Shown: one piece after another, positions 1 to 7,856 of the stretch
Layout of the letters: each line of letters starts with the position of its first letter
Numbering within the stretch: position 1 is the first letter of the stretch
Origin: JBGSYN01 sp041750975
GTDB lineage: Bacteria > Pseudomonadota > Alphaproteobacteria > Geminicoccales > Geminicoccaceae
Length of the DNA: 29,912 nucleotides
Assembly (NCBI GenBank): GCA_041750975.1
Contig: JBGSYN010000144.1
Location: 1-29,912, forward strand
Direction of reading: 5' to 3'
Position numbers and translations under genes: made by a program
The notes under the pieces: generated by a model
Told to the model about the DNA's origin: nothing
The model's input: only the letters and a program-made list of their open reading frames with translations
Databases searched by the model: none

Positions 1-1
1 G

Positions 2-277
2 GGGCCGGATCGACGGTTCGGAGCGAGCTTCCCCTGCACCACGACGGTTGCCTCGGTACTGGAGGCCTACGGCTTCCTGGCCGATCAGATCGAGCGGGTG
101 CGTTATTTCACGCGGACCAGCCAGACCACCACGGGGAGCCGCCGGCTACAGGGCTTCAATGCCTGGATAAGCTTCAACGACCGGCAGGGTCAGCTCGTCG
201 TCTCCCTGTTGCCAAGCTGCGTCTTCCAGACCGCCTATGTGCGGGCGGGTCTGGAGCTGCCGGGTCAGGTGGTCTAG
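2..277 (+). CDS. C-terminal end of an unidentified protein (partial)
   Basis: An open frame runs from the left edge of the window to a TAG at 275-277, giving about 91 residues with no start visible. The composition looks like real protein (FGASFPCTTT near the start of the visible part, then GFNAWISFND and SLLPSCVFQTAYV) and GC-rich third positions suggest coding. I do not recognise the family. The remaining part of the gene lies outside the window. A strong inverted repeat about 50 bases after the stop may terminate its transcript. Function unknown; only the coding status and the end are supported. Confidence 0.55.
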   Translation, partial: GPDRRFGASFPCTTTVASVLEAYGFLADQIERVRYFTRTSQTTTGSRRLQGFNAWISFNDRQGQLVVSLLPSCVFQTAYVRAGLELPGQVV

Positions 278-324
278 CGCAAGGCCGTCCCGCACCGCCT
301 TTGCGGCCCGTGGTGGCGAAACGC

Positions 325-388
325 ATCGGCGAACGCTCCCACCACATCTCGACAGGGAAGCGGGAGCGCTCTCTTTGGTTTCGCCGAT
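325..388 (+). terminator. Long hairpin between the unknown gene and the molybdenum hydroxylase operon
   Basis: ATCGGCGAA (325-333) followed directly by CGCTCCC (334-340) can pair with GGGAGCG (362-368) and TTCGCCGAT (380-388), giving 16 perfect base pairs interrupted only by an 11-base bulge on the 3' side. The stem is followed by a short T-rich stretch (TTTAT). Competing pairings exist: GGCGAAAC (315-322) with GTTTCGCC (378-385), and GTGGTGG (310-316) with CCACCAC (339-345). Its place just after a stop codon and before a promoter fits a terminator, but the poor T-tract and the alternative folds leave other RNA roles open. Confidence 0.4.
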
Positions 389-457
389 TTATCCCAGTGG
401 CGATTTCACCTTGCAGCGAACCTCCCGGACAGTCACTCGCATTGGTATCACCGCATT

Positions 458-483
458 GGAACCGAGGCTTCCAGTCACCGTTC
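458..483 (+). promoter_or_regulatory. EcfG-type (general stress response) promoter for the molybdenum hydroxylase operon
   Basis: GGAAC at 458-462 and CGTTC at 479-483 are separated by exactly 16 bases. This is the published consensus form (GGAAC-N16/17-CGTT) for promoters of the alphaproteobacterial extracytoplasmic sigma factor EcfG. The predicted transcript start near 490 would leave a 5' leader of about 60 bases before the ATG at 552. Position and exact match support it; no transcription data are available here. Confidence 0.65.
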
Positions 484-503
484 AAAAAAGGGTTCGATGC
501 GGA

Positions 504-533
504 CCCGGCACCATCGTAACCCCGGCACCATCG
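504..533 (+). repeat. Short tandem direct repeat in the leader
   Basis: The 13-mer CCCGGCACCATCG occurs at 504-516 and again at 521-533, with a 17-base period that also matches over most of the spacer (GTAAC versus GCAAC after it). It lies between the predicted transcript start and the ribosome binding site (GGAG, 538-541). It may be a simple local duplication. Confidence 0.5.
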
Positions 534-551
534 CAACGGAGTAACCGGCCC

Positions 552-1061
552 ATGCATTTCACCGTCAACGCCCAGTCCCACGAGCTGACGCTGGATGTCC
601 GCACTTCGGTGCTGGACCTGCTCCGCGATCACTTGCAGCTTCCCGGAACCAAAAAGGGGTGCAACCAGGGGGCCTGTGGCGCATGTACCGTGCTGGTCGA
701 TGGCGAGCGGATCAATTCCTGCCTGGCGCTTGCCGTGCAGTATCAGGATCGCGAGATTACGACGATCGAGGGGCTGGGCACCGAGGAGGCGATGCATCCG
801 CTGCAGCGCGCATTCATCGACCATGACGGTTTCCAGTGTGGTTATTGCACGCCGGGGCAGATCTGCTCGGCCGTGGGGATGATGGCGGAGGTCAAGCGCG
901 GCGTGCCGAGCGTGCTGACCGACGACCTGGAAGCCGAAACCATCAACCTCACCCATGACGAGTTGCGCGAGCGGATGAGTGGCAATCTGTGCCGTTGCGG
1001 CGCGCATAATGGGATCATCGAGGCGATCCGAACCACCGTTGCGGCGGAGGGAGGACGATGA
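552..1061 (+). CDS. (2Fe-2S)-binding small subunit of a molybdenum hydroxylase (xanthine/aldehyde oxidoreductase family)
   Basis: This 169-aa protein is the electron-transfer subunit of a three-subunit molybdenum hydroxylase. It carries two [2Fe-2S] clusters: a plant-ferredoxin type with C37, C42, C45 and C57, and a helical-domain type with C96, C99, C147 and C149 (motifs GACGACT, CGYCTPGQ, GNLCRCG). The ATG at 552 is chosen because family homology begins there and GGAG lies 10 bases upstream; in-frame Met codons further upstream precede the family domain. The relatives YagT/PaoA usually carry a Tat signal peptide. None is seen here, so the enzyme is probably cytoplasmic. The stop overlaps the next start (ATGA), so the three subunits are translationally coupled. 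Confidence 0.92.
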   Translation: MHFTVNAQSHELTLDVRTSVLDLLRDHLQLPGTKKGCNQGACGACTVLVDGERINSCLALAVQYQDREITTIEGLGTEEAMHPLQRAFIDHDGFQCGYCTPGQICSAVGMMAEVKRGVPSVLTDDLEAETINLTHDELRERMSGNLCRCGAHNGIIEAIRTTVAAEGGR

Positions 1062-2047
1062 TCGAGCCCAGCTACGCGCGCGCCCAGGACACCTCGCAAG
1101 CGATCGAATTAGCCAGGACGCGCACCAACGCCAAATATCTCGGCGGTGGCACCAACCTTGTCGACTTGATGCGAGAGATGATCGAGCGGCCTGGGACGCT
1201 CGTCGACGTGAGCGGCATTTCGCGAGACATCGAGCCGCGTGGCGATGGCAGCATCCTGATCGGCGCCGGCGTCACGAACACAGCACTCGCCGCCGATCAT
1301 GCGGTGCGCGAGCGCTTTCCCCTGCTGGCCCGCGAGATCTTCGCCGGTGCGTCCGCCCAAATCAGGAACATGGCGACGGTTGGCGGCAATATCCTGCAGC
1401 GCACCCGGTGCTACTATTTTTACGACGACGCCGCCCGCTGCAACAAGCGGGAGCCCGGCGCCGGCTGCGACGCGATCGATGGCTTCAATCGCATTCATGC
1501 GATCCTTGGCGCCTCCTCTTCCTGTGTCGCGACACATCCGTCGGACATGTGCGTAGCGCTCGCGGCACTCGACGCGATCGTGCACCTCAAGGGCCCCAAC
1601 GGCCCGCGGACGCTGCCGCTGGTCGACCTGCATCGTCTGCCCGGCGAGCGGCCCGATGTCGAGACCGAACTGGAGCCGGGCGAACTTATCACCGCGGTCG
1701 AACTGCCGCCGCTGCCGTTCGCCAAAAGGTCAACGTACCGCAAGGTGCGCGATCGCGCGAGCTACGCCTTCGCGCTGGTCTCGGTCGCTGCGGCGGTCGA
1801 GCTGGGCGACGATGGCGCGATCCGCGATGTCCGGCTGGCGCTGGGCGGCGTCGCCCACAAGCCGTGGCGCGCCGCGAAGGCGGAAGATGAGTTACGTGGC
1901 AAGCCGGCGATTGCCGAGGTCTTCCGTGTGGCCGCCGAGGCCGAACTCGCCGTCGCCGCACCCCTTCGACACAATGCTTTCAAGCCCGAACTCGCGCGGC
2001 GCACCATTGTCGCCGTGCTCGAAGAACTGACGGGGGAGACCCGATGA
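1058..2047 (+). CDS. FAD-binding middle subunit of the molybdenum hydroxylase, YagS/PaoB type
   Basis: This 329-aa subunit passes electrons from the iron-sulfur clusters to FAD. FAD-binding motifs are YLGGGTNL near residues 27-34 and ATVGGN at 106-111. Between them and the end of the domain is a cysteine-rich stretch, C118, C128, C137, C156 and C164, in the arrangement RTRC...CNKR.PG.GC characteristic of YagS/PaoB. PaoB is known to hold an extra [4Fe-4S] cluster in such an insert; that this protein does so is inference. The ATG overlaps the previous stop by four bases and the gene overlaps the next one in the same way. The substrate cannot be read from this subunit, but the family resemblance favours aldehyde oxidation over xanthine oxidation. 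Confidence 0.9.
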   Translation: MIEPSYARAQDTSQAIELARTRTNAKYLGGGTNLVDLMREMIERPGTLVDVSGISRDIEPRGDGSILIGAGVTNTALAADHAVRERFPLLAREIFAGASAQIRNMATVGGNILQRTRCYYFYDDAARCNKREPGAGCDAIDGFNRIHAILGASSSCVATHPSDMCVALAALDAIVHLKGPNGPRTLPLVDLHRLPGERPDVETELEPGELITAVELPPLPFAKRSTYRKVRDRASYAFALVSVAAAVELGDDGAIRDVRLALGGVAHKPWRAAKAEDELRGKPAIAEVFRVAAEAELAVAAPLRHNAFKPELARRTIVAVLEELTGETR

Positions 2048-4335
2048 GCTTTGCCGAGAACACTGCATCCACGCGCTGGACACCGGGCGGACAGCCGGAC
2101 CGGCTGATCAACAAGCCGGGTGCCATCGGCCGCTCGCTGCCTCGGATCGACGGGCCGCAAAAGGTGACGGGCCGCGCCCGCTTCGCCGCCGAGGTGCCCC
2201 GGGAAGGGCTAACATACGCTGCAATCGTGACCTCGACCATCGCGCGCGGCCGCATTGTGTCGCTCGACATCTCCAGCGCCGAGGCCGCACCCGGCGTAAT
2301 GTTTGTTATGACGCACAAGAATGCCCCCAAAATGGAACCGCCGGCTCTGTTCATGACCAGTCCGCGCGCGGCGGGCGCAAGCAGTCTCCCTGTCATGCAG
2401 GACGACTCGATCCATTGGAATGGCGAGCCCATAGTACTGGTACTCGCGGAAACGCAGGAACAGGCGGATTACGCGGCCTTCCTCGTCAAAGTCTCCTATG
2501 CGGCCGAGCCGGCACGCACCCACTTCGATGACGCCAAGACGAAGGCACGCCGTCCCGAAACGGTGCTGGGCCAGCCGCCCGTGATCGAGATCGGCGATGC
2601 CGAGGCCGCGCTCGCCTCCGCGCCGCACAGGGTGGACCGAGCCTACAGGACGCCCCGCCACAGTCACAACGCGATCGAGCCGCATGCGCTGACTTGCTGG
2701 TGGGAGGGCGACGACCTCGTCCTGCACGATGCTAGCCAAGTCATGCACATGACTCAATGGACCCTAGCAGGTGTCTTCGGCATCGACGAAGCGCGGATCG
2801 AGATTCACTCGCCTTATGTCGGCGGCGGCTTCGGCGGCAAGACGATGTGGCACCACCATTACCTCGGTGTCGCCGCGTCCAAACTCTCAGGCCGTCCGGT
2901 GCGCGTCACGCTGTCGCGCGAGAACGTCTACCGAATGGTCGGCGGGCGGACCAACACCGAGCAGCGAGTGGCGCTCGGCGCGAAGGCGGACGGGACCCTC
3001 GCCGCGATGATCCACACCGGCGTCACCTCCATGACGCCATACAACGACCTGCCCGAGCAGTTCACCTTCCCGATCCGGCACCTCTACCGGACGGACACCC
3101 TCTTCCTCGAGCAGAAGGTCGCCGACATCGACATGGTCGCCAACACCTTCATGCGCGCGCCTGGCGAATCGGTCGGCAGTTTCGCGCTTGAAAGCGCGCT
3201 GGATGAGCTGGCGGAGGCCCTTGGTCTCGACCCTATCGAGTTGCGCCGTCGGATCGAGCCGGAGAGCGACCCGACCAGCGACCGCCGATTTTCCATGCGC
3301 AACCTTGTGAAGTGCTACGCCGACGGCGCAGAGAGGTTCGGATGGGCCAAGCGCTCGCCGATCCCCGGCGCGCGCCGCGAGGGCGATTGGCTGATCGGCA
3401 TGGGTGTTGCGACAGCAACATATCCATATTTCCGCCTGCCGGGTGCCGTCGCGCGCATCAAGCTTGCGAAGGATGGCAGGGCGACCGTCGCCAGTGCAAT
3501 GCACGAGATGGGCATGGGTACCGCGACCGTGCAGACGCAGGCTGCGGCGGACCGGCTTGGATTGCCGTTCGAAAACGTCGAGTTCCAGTGCGGGAGCACA
3601 ACGCTGTCGTACTTCACGATGGCCGGTGGCTCCTCGCAGACCGCGACGATAAGCGCGGCGATCCACGAGGCGGCGCTCGCACTCACTGCCGAGCTTGTGA
3701 AGCTCGCCGGCAACGATTCCCCGCTCGCCGGCTTGTCGCCGGAGGAGGTTGAACTCAGGGACGGAGGCCTCGGCTGCATGGGGGACGCGAAGCGGTTTGA
3801 AAGCTACGCCTCCATTCTGAGCCGAGCGCAGCGCGACGACGTGACGGTGGAGGGTGAATCGCCAGAGGCATCGGAGATGATGAACTATTCCATGCACTCC
3901 TACGGCGCGCAATTCTGTGAGGTGCGCGTCAATGCCGTCACCGGCGAGCCCCGTGTCACTCGGTTCCTGGGCGCATTCGACTGCGGCCGTATTCTCAATC
4001 CACGAACTGCCGCGAGCCAGTTCCGCGGCGGCATCATCATGGGCCTGGGCCTGGCGTTGATGGAGGAGACGCTGTTCGACGAGCGCACCGGCCGCATCAT
4101 GAACCCGTCGCTCGCCGAATACCACGTGCCGACGCATATGGACGTGCCCGAGATCGACGTGATCTGGACCGACATCCCCGATCCGCATAGCCCGCTTGGA
4201 CTTCACGGGATTGGCGAGATCGGCATTACCGGGGTGGGTGCTGCGGTCGCCAACGCCGTCTACAACGCCACCGGCAAGCGTATCCGTGACCTGCCGATCA
4301 CGCTCGACAAGGTACTCGCTGCACCGATCGCCTGA
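2044..4335 (+). CDS. Molybdopterin-binding catalytic subunit of the molybdenum hydroxylase (aldehyde oxidoreductase-like)
   Basis: This 763-aa subunit binds the molybdenum cofactor and holds the active site. Diagnostic segments are YVGGGFGGK (near residue 260), the cofactor-loop MRAPGE (near 370), and LHGIGEIGITGVGAAVANA near the C-terminus, whose Glu in GEIG is the expected catalytic base. Length is normal for YagR/PaoC-type large subunits, which are shorter than fused eukaryotic xanthine dehydrogenases. The start overlaps the FAD-subunit stop (ATGA at 2044-2047). No XdhC/PaoD cofactor-insertion chaperone follows in the window; the next gene is on the opposite strand. The operon probably depends on the EcfG-type promoter at 458. 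The exact substrate is unknown. Confidence 0.92.
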   Translation: MSFAENTASTRWTPGGQPDRLINKPGAIGRSLPRIDGPQKVTGRARFAAEVPREGLTYAAIVTSTIARGRIVSLDISSAEAAPGVMFVMTHKNAPKMEPPALFMTSPRAAGASSLPVMQDDSIHWNGEPIVLVLAETQEQADYAAFLVKVSYAAEPARTHFDDAKTKARRPETVLGQPPVIEIGDAEAALASAPHRVDRAYRTPRHSHNAIEPHALTCWWEGDDLVLHDASQVMHMTQWTLAGVFGIDEARIEIHSPYVGGGFGGKTMWHHHYLGVAASKLSGRPVRVTLSRENVYRMVGGRTNTEQRVALGAKADGTLAAMIHTGVTSMTPYNDLPEQFTFPIRHLYRTDTLFLEQKVADIDMVANTFMRAPGESVGSFALESALDELAEALGLDPIELRRRIEPESDPTSDRRFSMRNLVKCYADGAERFGWAKRSPIPGARREGDWLIGMGVATATYPYFRLPGAVARIKLAKDGRATVASAMHEMGMGTATVQTQAAADRLGLPFENVEFQCGSTTLSYFTMAGGSSQTATISAAIHEAALALTAELVKLAGNDSPLAGLSPEEVELRDGGLGCMGDAKRFESYASILSRAQRDDVTVEGESPEASEMMNYSMHSYGAQFCEVRVNAVTGEPRVTRFLGAFDCGRILNPRTAASQFRGGIIMGLGLALMEETLFDERTGRIMNPSLAEYHVPTHMDVPEIDVIWTDIPDPHSPLGLHGIGEIGITGVGAAVANAVYNATGKRIRDLPITLDKVLAAPIA

Positions 4336-4368
4336 GCACCTTTGGCCCCGGCCGGAAGTCTGGCGGCC

Positions 4369-4890
4369 TTACGTCGCGTTCAAACGAAAGCCTTCAGGGT
4401 AACGATGATGCCCGTCGAAATCCGCCTTGCCCACCTCGACGCCTTGCTGGCGAAGGGTCGCGTAGCCCATGGTCAGGTGAAAGAAAAAATTCGGGAGGGC
4501 AAAGAGTGTGAGGTATTGCGTGGCGCCCTGCGACAATGCCGCCGTACCTGCTTTGTGGTCGATGGTCCGCATGGCCGCTCCCTCGAAATGTTCCTTGGTC
4601 AGCGGCTCTACGAGGCTGCGAATCGTATCCGAGCGTTGTAGCAGAGCCCTGAGCGTCGGCTCGTCGGTCGGCAGTTCGGGAACGGCTTCACCGATCAACG
4701 GATAAATTGTTCGCAGAACAAAGCCCTGAGCCGTCCGAAAATGCTCCCCTGCCGTGAAGGTGTCGGGAACGAGGCGTATGGCAAGCTTCTCAGGGTGCGT
4801 TGGCGACAGCTTTCCGAGCATGCCGTCAAGCTGCGCCAGATAGTGTTGGAATACCGGCACCGTCGCCTCGAAGAAGCCAATCTGGTCCAT
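4369..4890 (-). CDS. DUF1993 family protein
   Basis: This 173-aa protein matches the DUF1993 family in overall pattern: an N-terminal FFEATVPVFQHYLAQLDGML segment, RLVPDTF in the first third, and the strongly conserved LFALPNFFFHLTMGYATLR followed by G.ADF near the end. The family is predicted to be all-helical, with a fold related to DinB-like four-helix bundles, and has no established biochemical role. Two ATGs are possible. The one at 4890 is preferred because AAGGAAG lies five to six bases before it; the outer ATG at 4905 would place that ribosome site inside the gene. It is convergent with the molybdenum hydroxylase operon and divergent from the acyl-CoA dehydrogenase. Confidence 0.85.
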   Translation of the reverse strand: MDQIGFFEATVPVFQHYLAQLDGMLGKLSPTHPEKLAIRLVPDTFTAGEHFRTAQGFVLRTIYPLIGEAVPELPTDEPTLRALLQRSDTIRSLVEPLTKEHFEGAAMRTIDHKAGTAALSQGATQYLTLFALPNFFFHLTMGYATLRQQGVEVGKADFDGHHRYPEGFRLNAT

Positions 4891-4959
4891 GAGCGCTTCC
4901 TTCATTTCTCGTGATCCGGCATGAACCTATGACGAGTTAGCGAACGCGCGAAACCCTCA

Positions 4960-6114
4960 ATGCGGGAGGTCAGGGTGCTGAGCGAAGAGCAGGCACAGGT
5001 TCGAGAGATGGTGCGGCGGTTCGCCGATGACGTGGTCCGGCCGGTTGCCACTGAGCTCGATACAACGGAACGCTTCCCCGAGGAAATCTACCGCCAGATG
5101 GCCGAGCTCGGTCTTTTCGGGATCACCGCACCGAGCGAGCTTGGCGGCGCCGGTATGGACACGCTCGCCTATGCGCTGGTGATGGAGGAGCTGGCGCGCG
5201 GCTATGCCTCGGTGGCGGATCAATGCGGCTTGGTAGAGCTGATCGCGAGCCTGCTCACGTGCCACGGCACCGGGGCGCAGCAGGAGCGCTATCTCGGCCC
5301 GGTGCTGAAGGCGGACCGGCGATGCGCCTATTGCATCACCGAAGCCGAGGCAGGCTCCGATGTCTCGGGCATCAGGACGACGGCGGTGCGGAACGGGGAT
5401 AGCTGGCGGCTCAATGGCGGCAAACTCTGGATCCACAATGCGCCGGTCTGCGATGTTGCCGTGGTGCTGGCGCGCACAGATCCGGCTGCCGGCCATCGCG
5501 GCATGAGCATTTTTCTGGTCGATGCCGACCGTCCCGGCGTCGAGCGGGGTGCGAAGGAACACAAGATGGGGCAGCGGGCGTCGCCGGTGGGAGCGCTCGG
5601 TTTCAGCGATGTCGAGCTGCCGGCGGACGCCATGCTGGGCGAGGAAAACCGCGGTTTCTACATGATGATGAGCGTTCTCGACAAAGGCCGTATCGGCATC
5701 GCCGCCCTTGCGACCGGCATCGCCCAGGCGGGGCTCGAGGCTTGCCTCGATTATGCGACGACGCGGCGGCAATTCGGCCTGGCCATCGCCGAATTCCAGG
5801 GTGTGCAATGGATGCTCGCGGACATGGCGAAAGACATCGCGGCAGCACGTCTCTTGGTGCATGACGCGGCAGCTCGCTTCGATCGCGGCGAGCGGGCCAC
5901 GGCGGCGTGCTCGATGGCCAAGTGCTTCGCCAGCGACATGGCCGTCGAGCATACCGCCAATGCGGTCCAGATCTTCGGCGGCAGCGGCTATATCCGGGGC
6001 TTCGAGGTCGAAAGGCTCTACCGCGATGCCAAAATCACCCAGATCTATGAGGGCACGAACCAGATCCAGCGCACCATTATCGCCCGTGAGCTGCTGCGCG
6101 ATCGGCAGGGCTGA
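4960..6114 (+). CDS. Acyl-CoA dehydrogenase family flavoprotein
   Basis: This 384-aa protein is full length for an acyl-CoA dehydrogenase, which desaturates acyl-CoA thioesters with FAD. It has the family signatures CITEAEAGSDVSGIRTTA (125-142), the flavin/substrate region around KLWIHNAP (155-162), QIFGGSGYIRG, and QIYEGTNQIQR near 361-371, where E364 is the expected catalytic base. The ATG at 4960 has no clear ribosome site. A GTG at 4975 has GGGAGG (4964-4969) five bases ahead and still keeps the family start LSEEQ, so it may be the true start. The next gene (SDR) follows after three bases, so they form an operon. The acyl substrate is not evident; some relatives oxidise branched or aromatic acyl-CoAs. 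Confidence 0.88.
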   Translation: MREVRVLSEEQAQVREMVRRFADDVVRPVATELDTTERFPEEIYRQMAELGLFGITAPSELGGAGMDTLAYALVMEELARGYASVADQCGLVELIASLLTCHGTGAQQERYLGPVLKADRRCAYCITEAEAGSDVSGIRTTAVRNGDSWRLNGGKLWIHNAPVCDVAVVLARTDPAAGHRGMSIFLVDADRPGVERGAKEHKMGQRASPVGALGFSDVELPADAMLGEENRGFYMMMSVLDKGRIGIAALATGIAQAGLEACLDYATTRRQFGLAIAEFQGVQWMLADMAKDIAAARLLVHDAAARFDRGERATAACSMAKCFASDMAVEHTANAVQIFGGSGYIRGFEVERLYRDAKITQIYEGTNQIQRTIIARELLRDRQG

Positions 6115-6117
6115 TCG

Positions 6118-6891
6118 ATGACCAGGCCCACAGCCCTTGTCACCGGCGCCCGTCGCGGCATCGGCCGCGCGATTGCCATAGCCCTCGCCAAGGGCGGCTT
6201 CGATCTCGTTCTCAACGATCTCACGTTGGATGAAGACCTGGAGCGCACACTGGATCTGGTCCGGGGCGAAGGCGCCGACGCGGAACCGGCGCCCAGCGAT
6301 CTTGCCGATCTCGATGCGCAGGAGCCGATGGTGGAGGCGGCCTTGGCAGCCTTCGGCAGGCTCGATTGCCTCGTCAACAATGCGGGCGTTTCTGTGCTGT
6401 CACGCGGCGACCTGCTCGATGTCGGACCCGAAAGCTATGACCGCTGCCAGGCCATCAATACGCGGGCGACTTTCTTCCTGACCCAGCGCTTCGCCCGCTA
6501 TCTCTTGAGCGAGGCTGCACCGGAGCCGCTCGGATACCGCTCGATCACCATCATCAGTTCCTGCAATGCCGAAGCGGTGTCCACGAGCAGGGGCGAATAT
6601 TGTGTTTCGAAATCGGCGTTGAGCATGGTCGCGAAACTCTTCGCGGTGCGTCTCGCCAATGAGGGGATCGGCGTTTACGAAGTGCGGCCGGGCATCATCC
6701 GCACCGAGATGACTGCCCCCTCCAAAGACAAGTATGATCGGTTCTTCGAAGCGGGCGGTGCGCCGATGGCGCGCTGGGGCGAGGCGGATGAGATCGGCCG
6801 GATCGTTGCGGCATTGGCGGCAGGCGCTATGCCCTATTGCGTCGGCATGCCGATTGCTGCGGATGGCGGACTGACGATCCCGAGGTTCTGA
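6118..6891 (+). CDS. Short-chain dehydrogenase/reductase (FabG-like)
   Basis: This 257-aa SDR has the classical cofactor motif TGARRGIG (9-16), NNAG (87-90), a catalytic Ser in ISSCN (147-148), and Y161/K165 in the YxxxK motif (EYCVSKSA). The first beta-strand end (VLND) places Asp near residue 34, which suggests preference for NAD(H), an inference from known SDR rules. Length is typical for 3-ketoacyl-ACP reductase-type enzymes, but such annotations seldom give the true substrate. It is squeezed between the acyl-CoA dehydrogenase (3 bases upstream) and the deacetylase (3 bases downstream), so all three are probably made from one transcript and act on the same compound. Confidence 0.9.
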   Translation: MTRPTALVTGARRGIGRAIAIALAKGGFDLVLNDLTLDEDLERTLDLVRGEGADAEPAPSDLADLDAQEPMVEAALAAFGRLDCLVNNAGVSVLSRGDLLDVGPESYDRCQAINTRATFFLTQRFARYLLSEAAPEPLGYRSITIISSCNAEAVSTSRGEYCVSKSALSMVAKLFAVRLANEGIGVYEVRPGIIRTEMTAPSKDKYDRFFEAGGAPMARWGEADEIGRIVAALAAGAMPYCVGMPIAADGGLTIPRF

Positions 6892-6894
6892 CCG

Positions 6895-7794
6895 ATGACG
6901 ACGAGGCTTCGACACCACGATCGCTACGATTATATCCCGATTACGACACGGCCGGATTTCTCCTGGCCCGGGGGGCGGCGCCTCGCGGTCTATCTCGGGC
7001 TCAACCTCGAGCATTTCGCCTTTGGGGAAGGGTTAGGTGCCGAGCTGACGCCCGGTGGGCCGCAGCCCGACGTCTTGAACTTCGGCTGGCGCGATTACGG
7101 CAACCGCGTCGGCGCCTGGCGCATACTGGCGCTGTTCAATGAACTCGAACTGCCAAGTTCGGTCCTGGTCAACTCGGCTCTCTATGATTATTGCCCGCAA
7201 CTTGTGTCGGCATTTGCGGCACGCGGCGACGAAATCGTCGGCCACGGCCGGACCAATAGCGAGCGCCAGAGCGTGCTGAGCGGGGGGGATGAGCGGCGCC
7301 TGATCGAGGACTGCAGCGGCCGCATCGAGCAGGAACATGGTGCAAGGCCGAAAGGCTGGCTCAGCCCCTGGATTGCCGAGAGCCACAGCACACCCGATCT
7401 TCTGAAAGAAGCTGGATATCGTTACAGCCTCAATTGGGGGATGGACGACCAGCCCGTCTGGATGCGAACGCGCGGCGGCCCGTTGCTGGCCGTGCCCTAC
7501 CCGCAAGAGCTGAACGACATTCCGGCCATCGTCGCCCGCCAAGGCAGTGCGGCCGAGTTTGCGGATATGATCATCGACCAGTTCGACGAAATGCGTGAGC
7601 AGTCAAACGCCCAGCCGCTGGTCATGGGCATTGCCCTGCATGCCTATATCGTCGGCCAGCCATTCCGTTTGCGCCAGTTGCGGCGGGCACTGAAACACAT
7701 CGCCGCCGCCCGCGAAACGATCTGGCTGACCACGGCGGGCGCTATCGCCACGCATTTTGCGGAACTCATTCCCCCGCCGCGCGATCCCCGCTAA
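6895..7794 (+). CDS. Polysaccharide deacetylase family protein (PuuE/allantoinase-like branch)
   Basis: This 299-aa protein belongs to the NodB-fold carbohydrate esterase superfamily, in the branch that includes PuuE allantoinase and other enzymes acting on small C-N bonds. It begins with a long pre-domain (RYDYIPITTRPDFSWPGGRRLAVYL). In place of the usual TFDDG metal motif it has NLEHF (37-41), and the second motif reads EIVGHGRTNSE (113-123) with H117. WLSPW and HAYIVGQPFR (near 217-226) match the later active-site motifs. There is no signal peptide, so it is cytoplasmic and is unlikely to process a cell-wall polymer. A hydrolase or deacylase for an imported small molecule is more likely, given the ABC importer that follows. 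Confidence 0.85.
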   Translation: MTTRLRHHDRYDYIPITTRPDFSWPGGRRLAVYLGLNLEHFAFGEGLGAELTPGGPQPDVLNFGWRDYGNRVGAWRILALFNELELPSSVLVNSALYDYCPQLVSAFAARGDEIVGHGRTNSERQSVLSGGDERRLIEDCSGRIEQEHGARPKGWLSPWIAESHSTPDLLKEAGYRYSLNWGMDDQPVWMRTRGGPLLAVPYPQELNDIPAIVARQGSAAEFADMIIDQFDEMREQSNAQPLVMGIALHAYIVGQPFRLRQLRRALKHIAAARETIWLTTAGAIATHFAELIPPPRDPR

Positions 7795-7809
7795 ACTATG
7801 GCATATCGC

Positions 7810-7846
7810 TTGCTCCCGTTTGAGCGAGAGCAAAAAATCATAGGAG
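7810..7846 (+). promoter_or_regulatory. Inverted repeat and ribosome site ahead of the ABC importer
   Basis: TTGCTC (7810-7815) and GAGCAA (7828-7833) form an inverted repeat with a 12-base spacer, followed by an A-rich stretch and a clear AGGAG (7842-7846) ten bases before the ATG at 7857. The 62-base gap between the deacetylase and the binding-protein gene is large for this cluster. The repeat may be an operator or a small hairpin that raises expression of the binding protein relative to the upstream genes. Confidence 0.35.
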
Positions 7847-7856
7847 TGCCGTCGGC

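Noticed and set aside
237..551. Upstream in-frame extension of the 2Fe-2S subunit as a possible signal peptide
   Set aside because: The extension is Arg-rich, lacks a hydrophobic core or Tat motif, and overlaps a hairpin and the EcfG-type promoter.
4341..4370. Imperfect GCCGGA/TCTGGC hairpin between the molybdenum subunit and DUF1993 genes as a terminator
   Set aside because: Stem is only six pairs with one G-T, with no T-tract; too weak to report as a feature.
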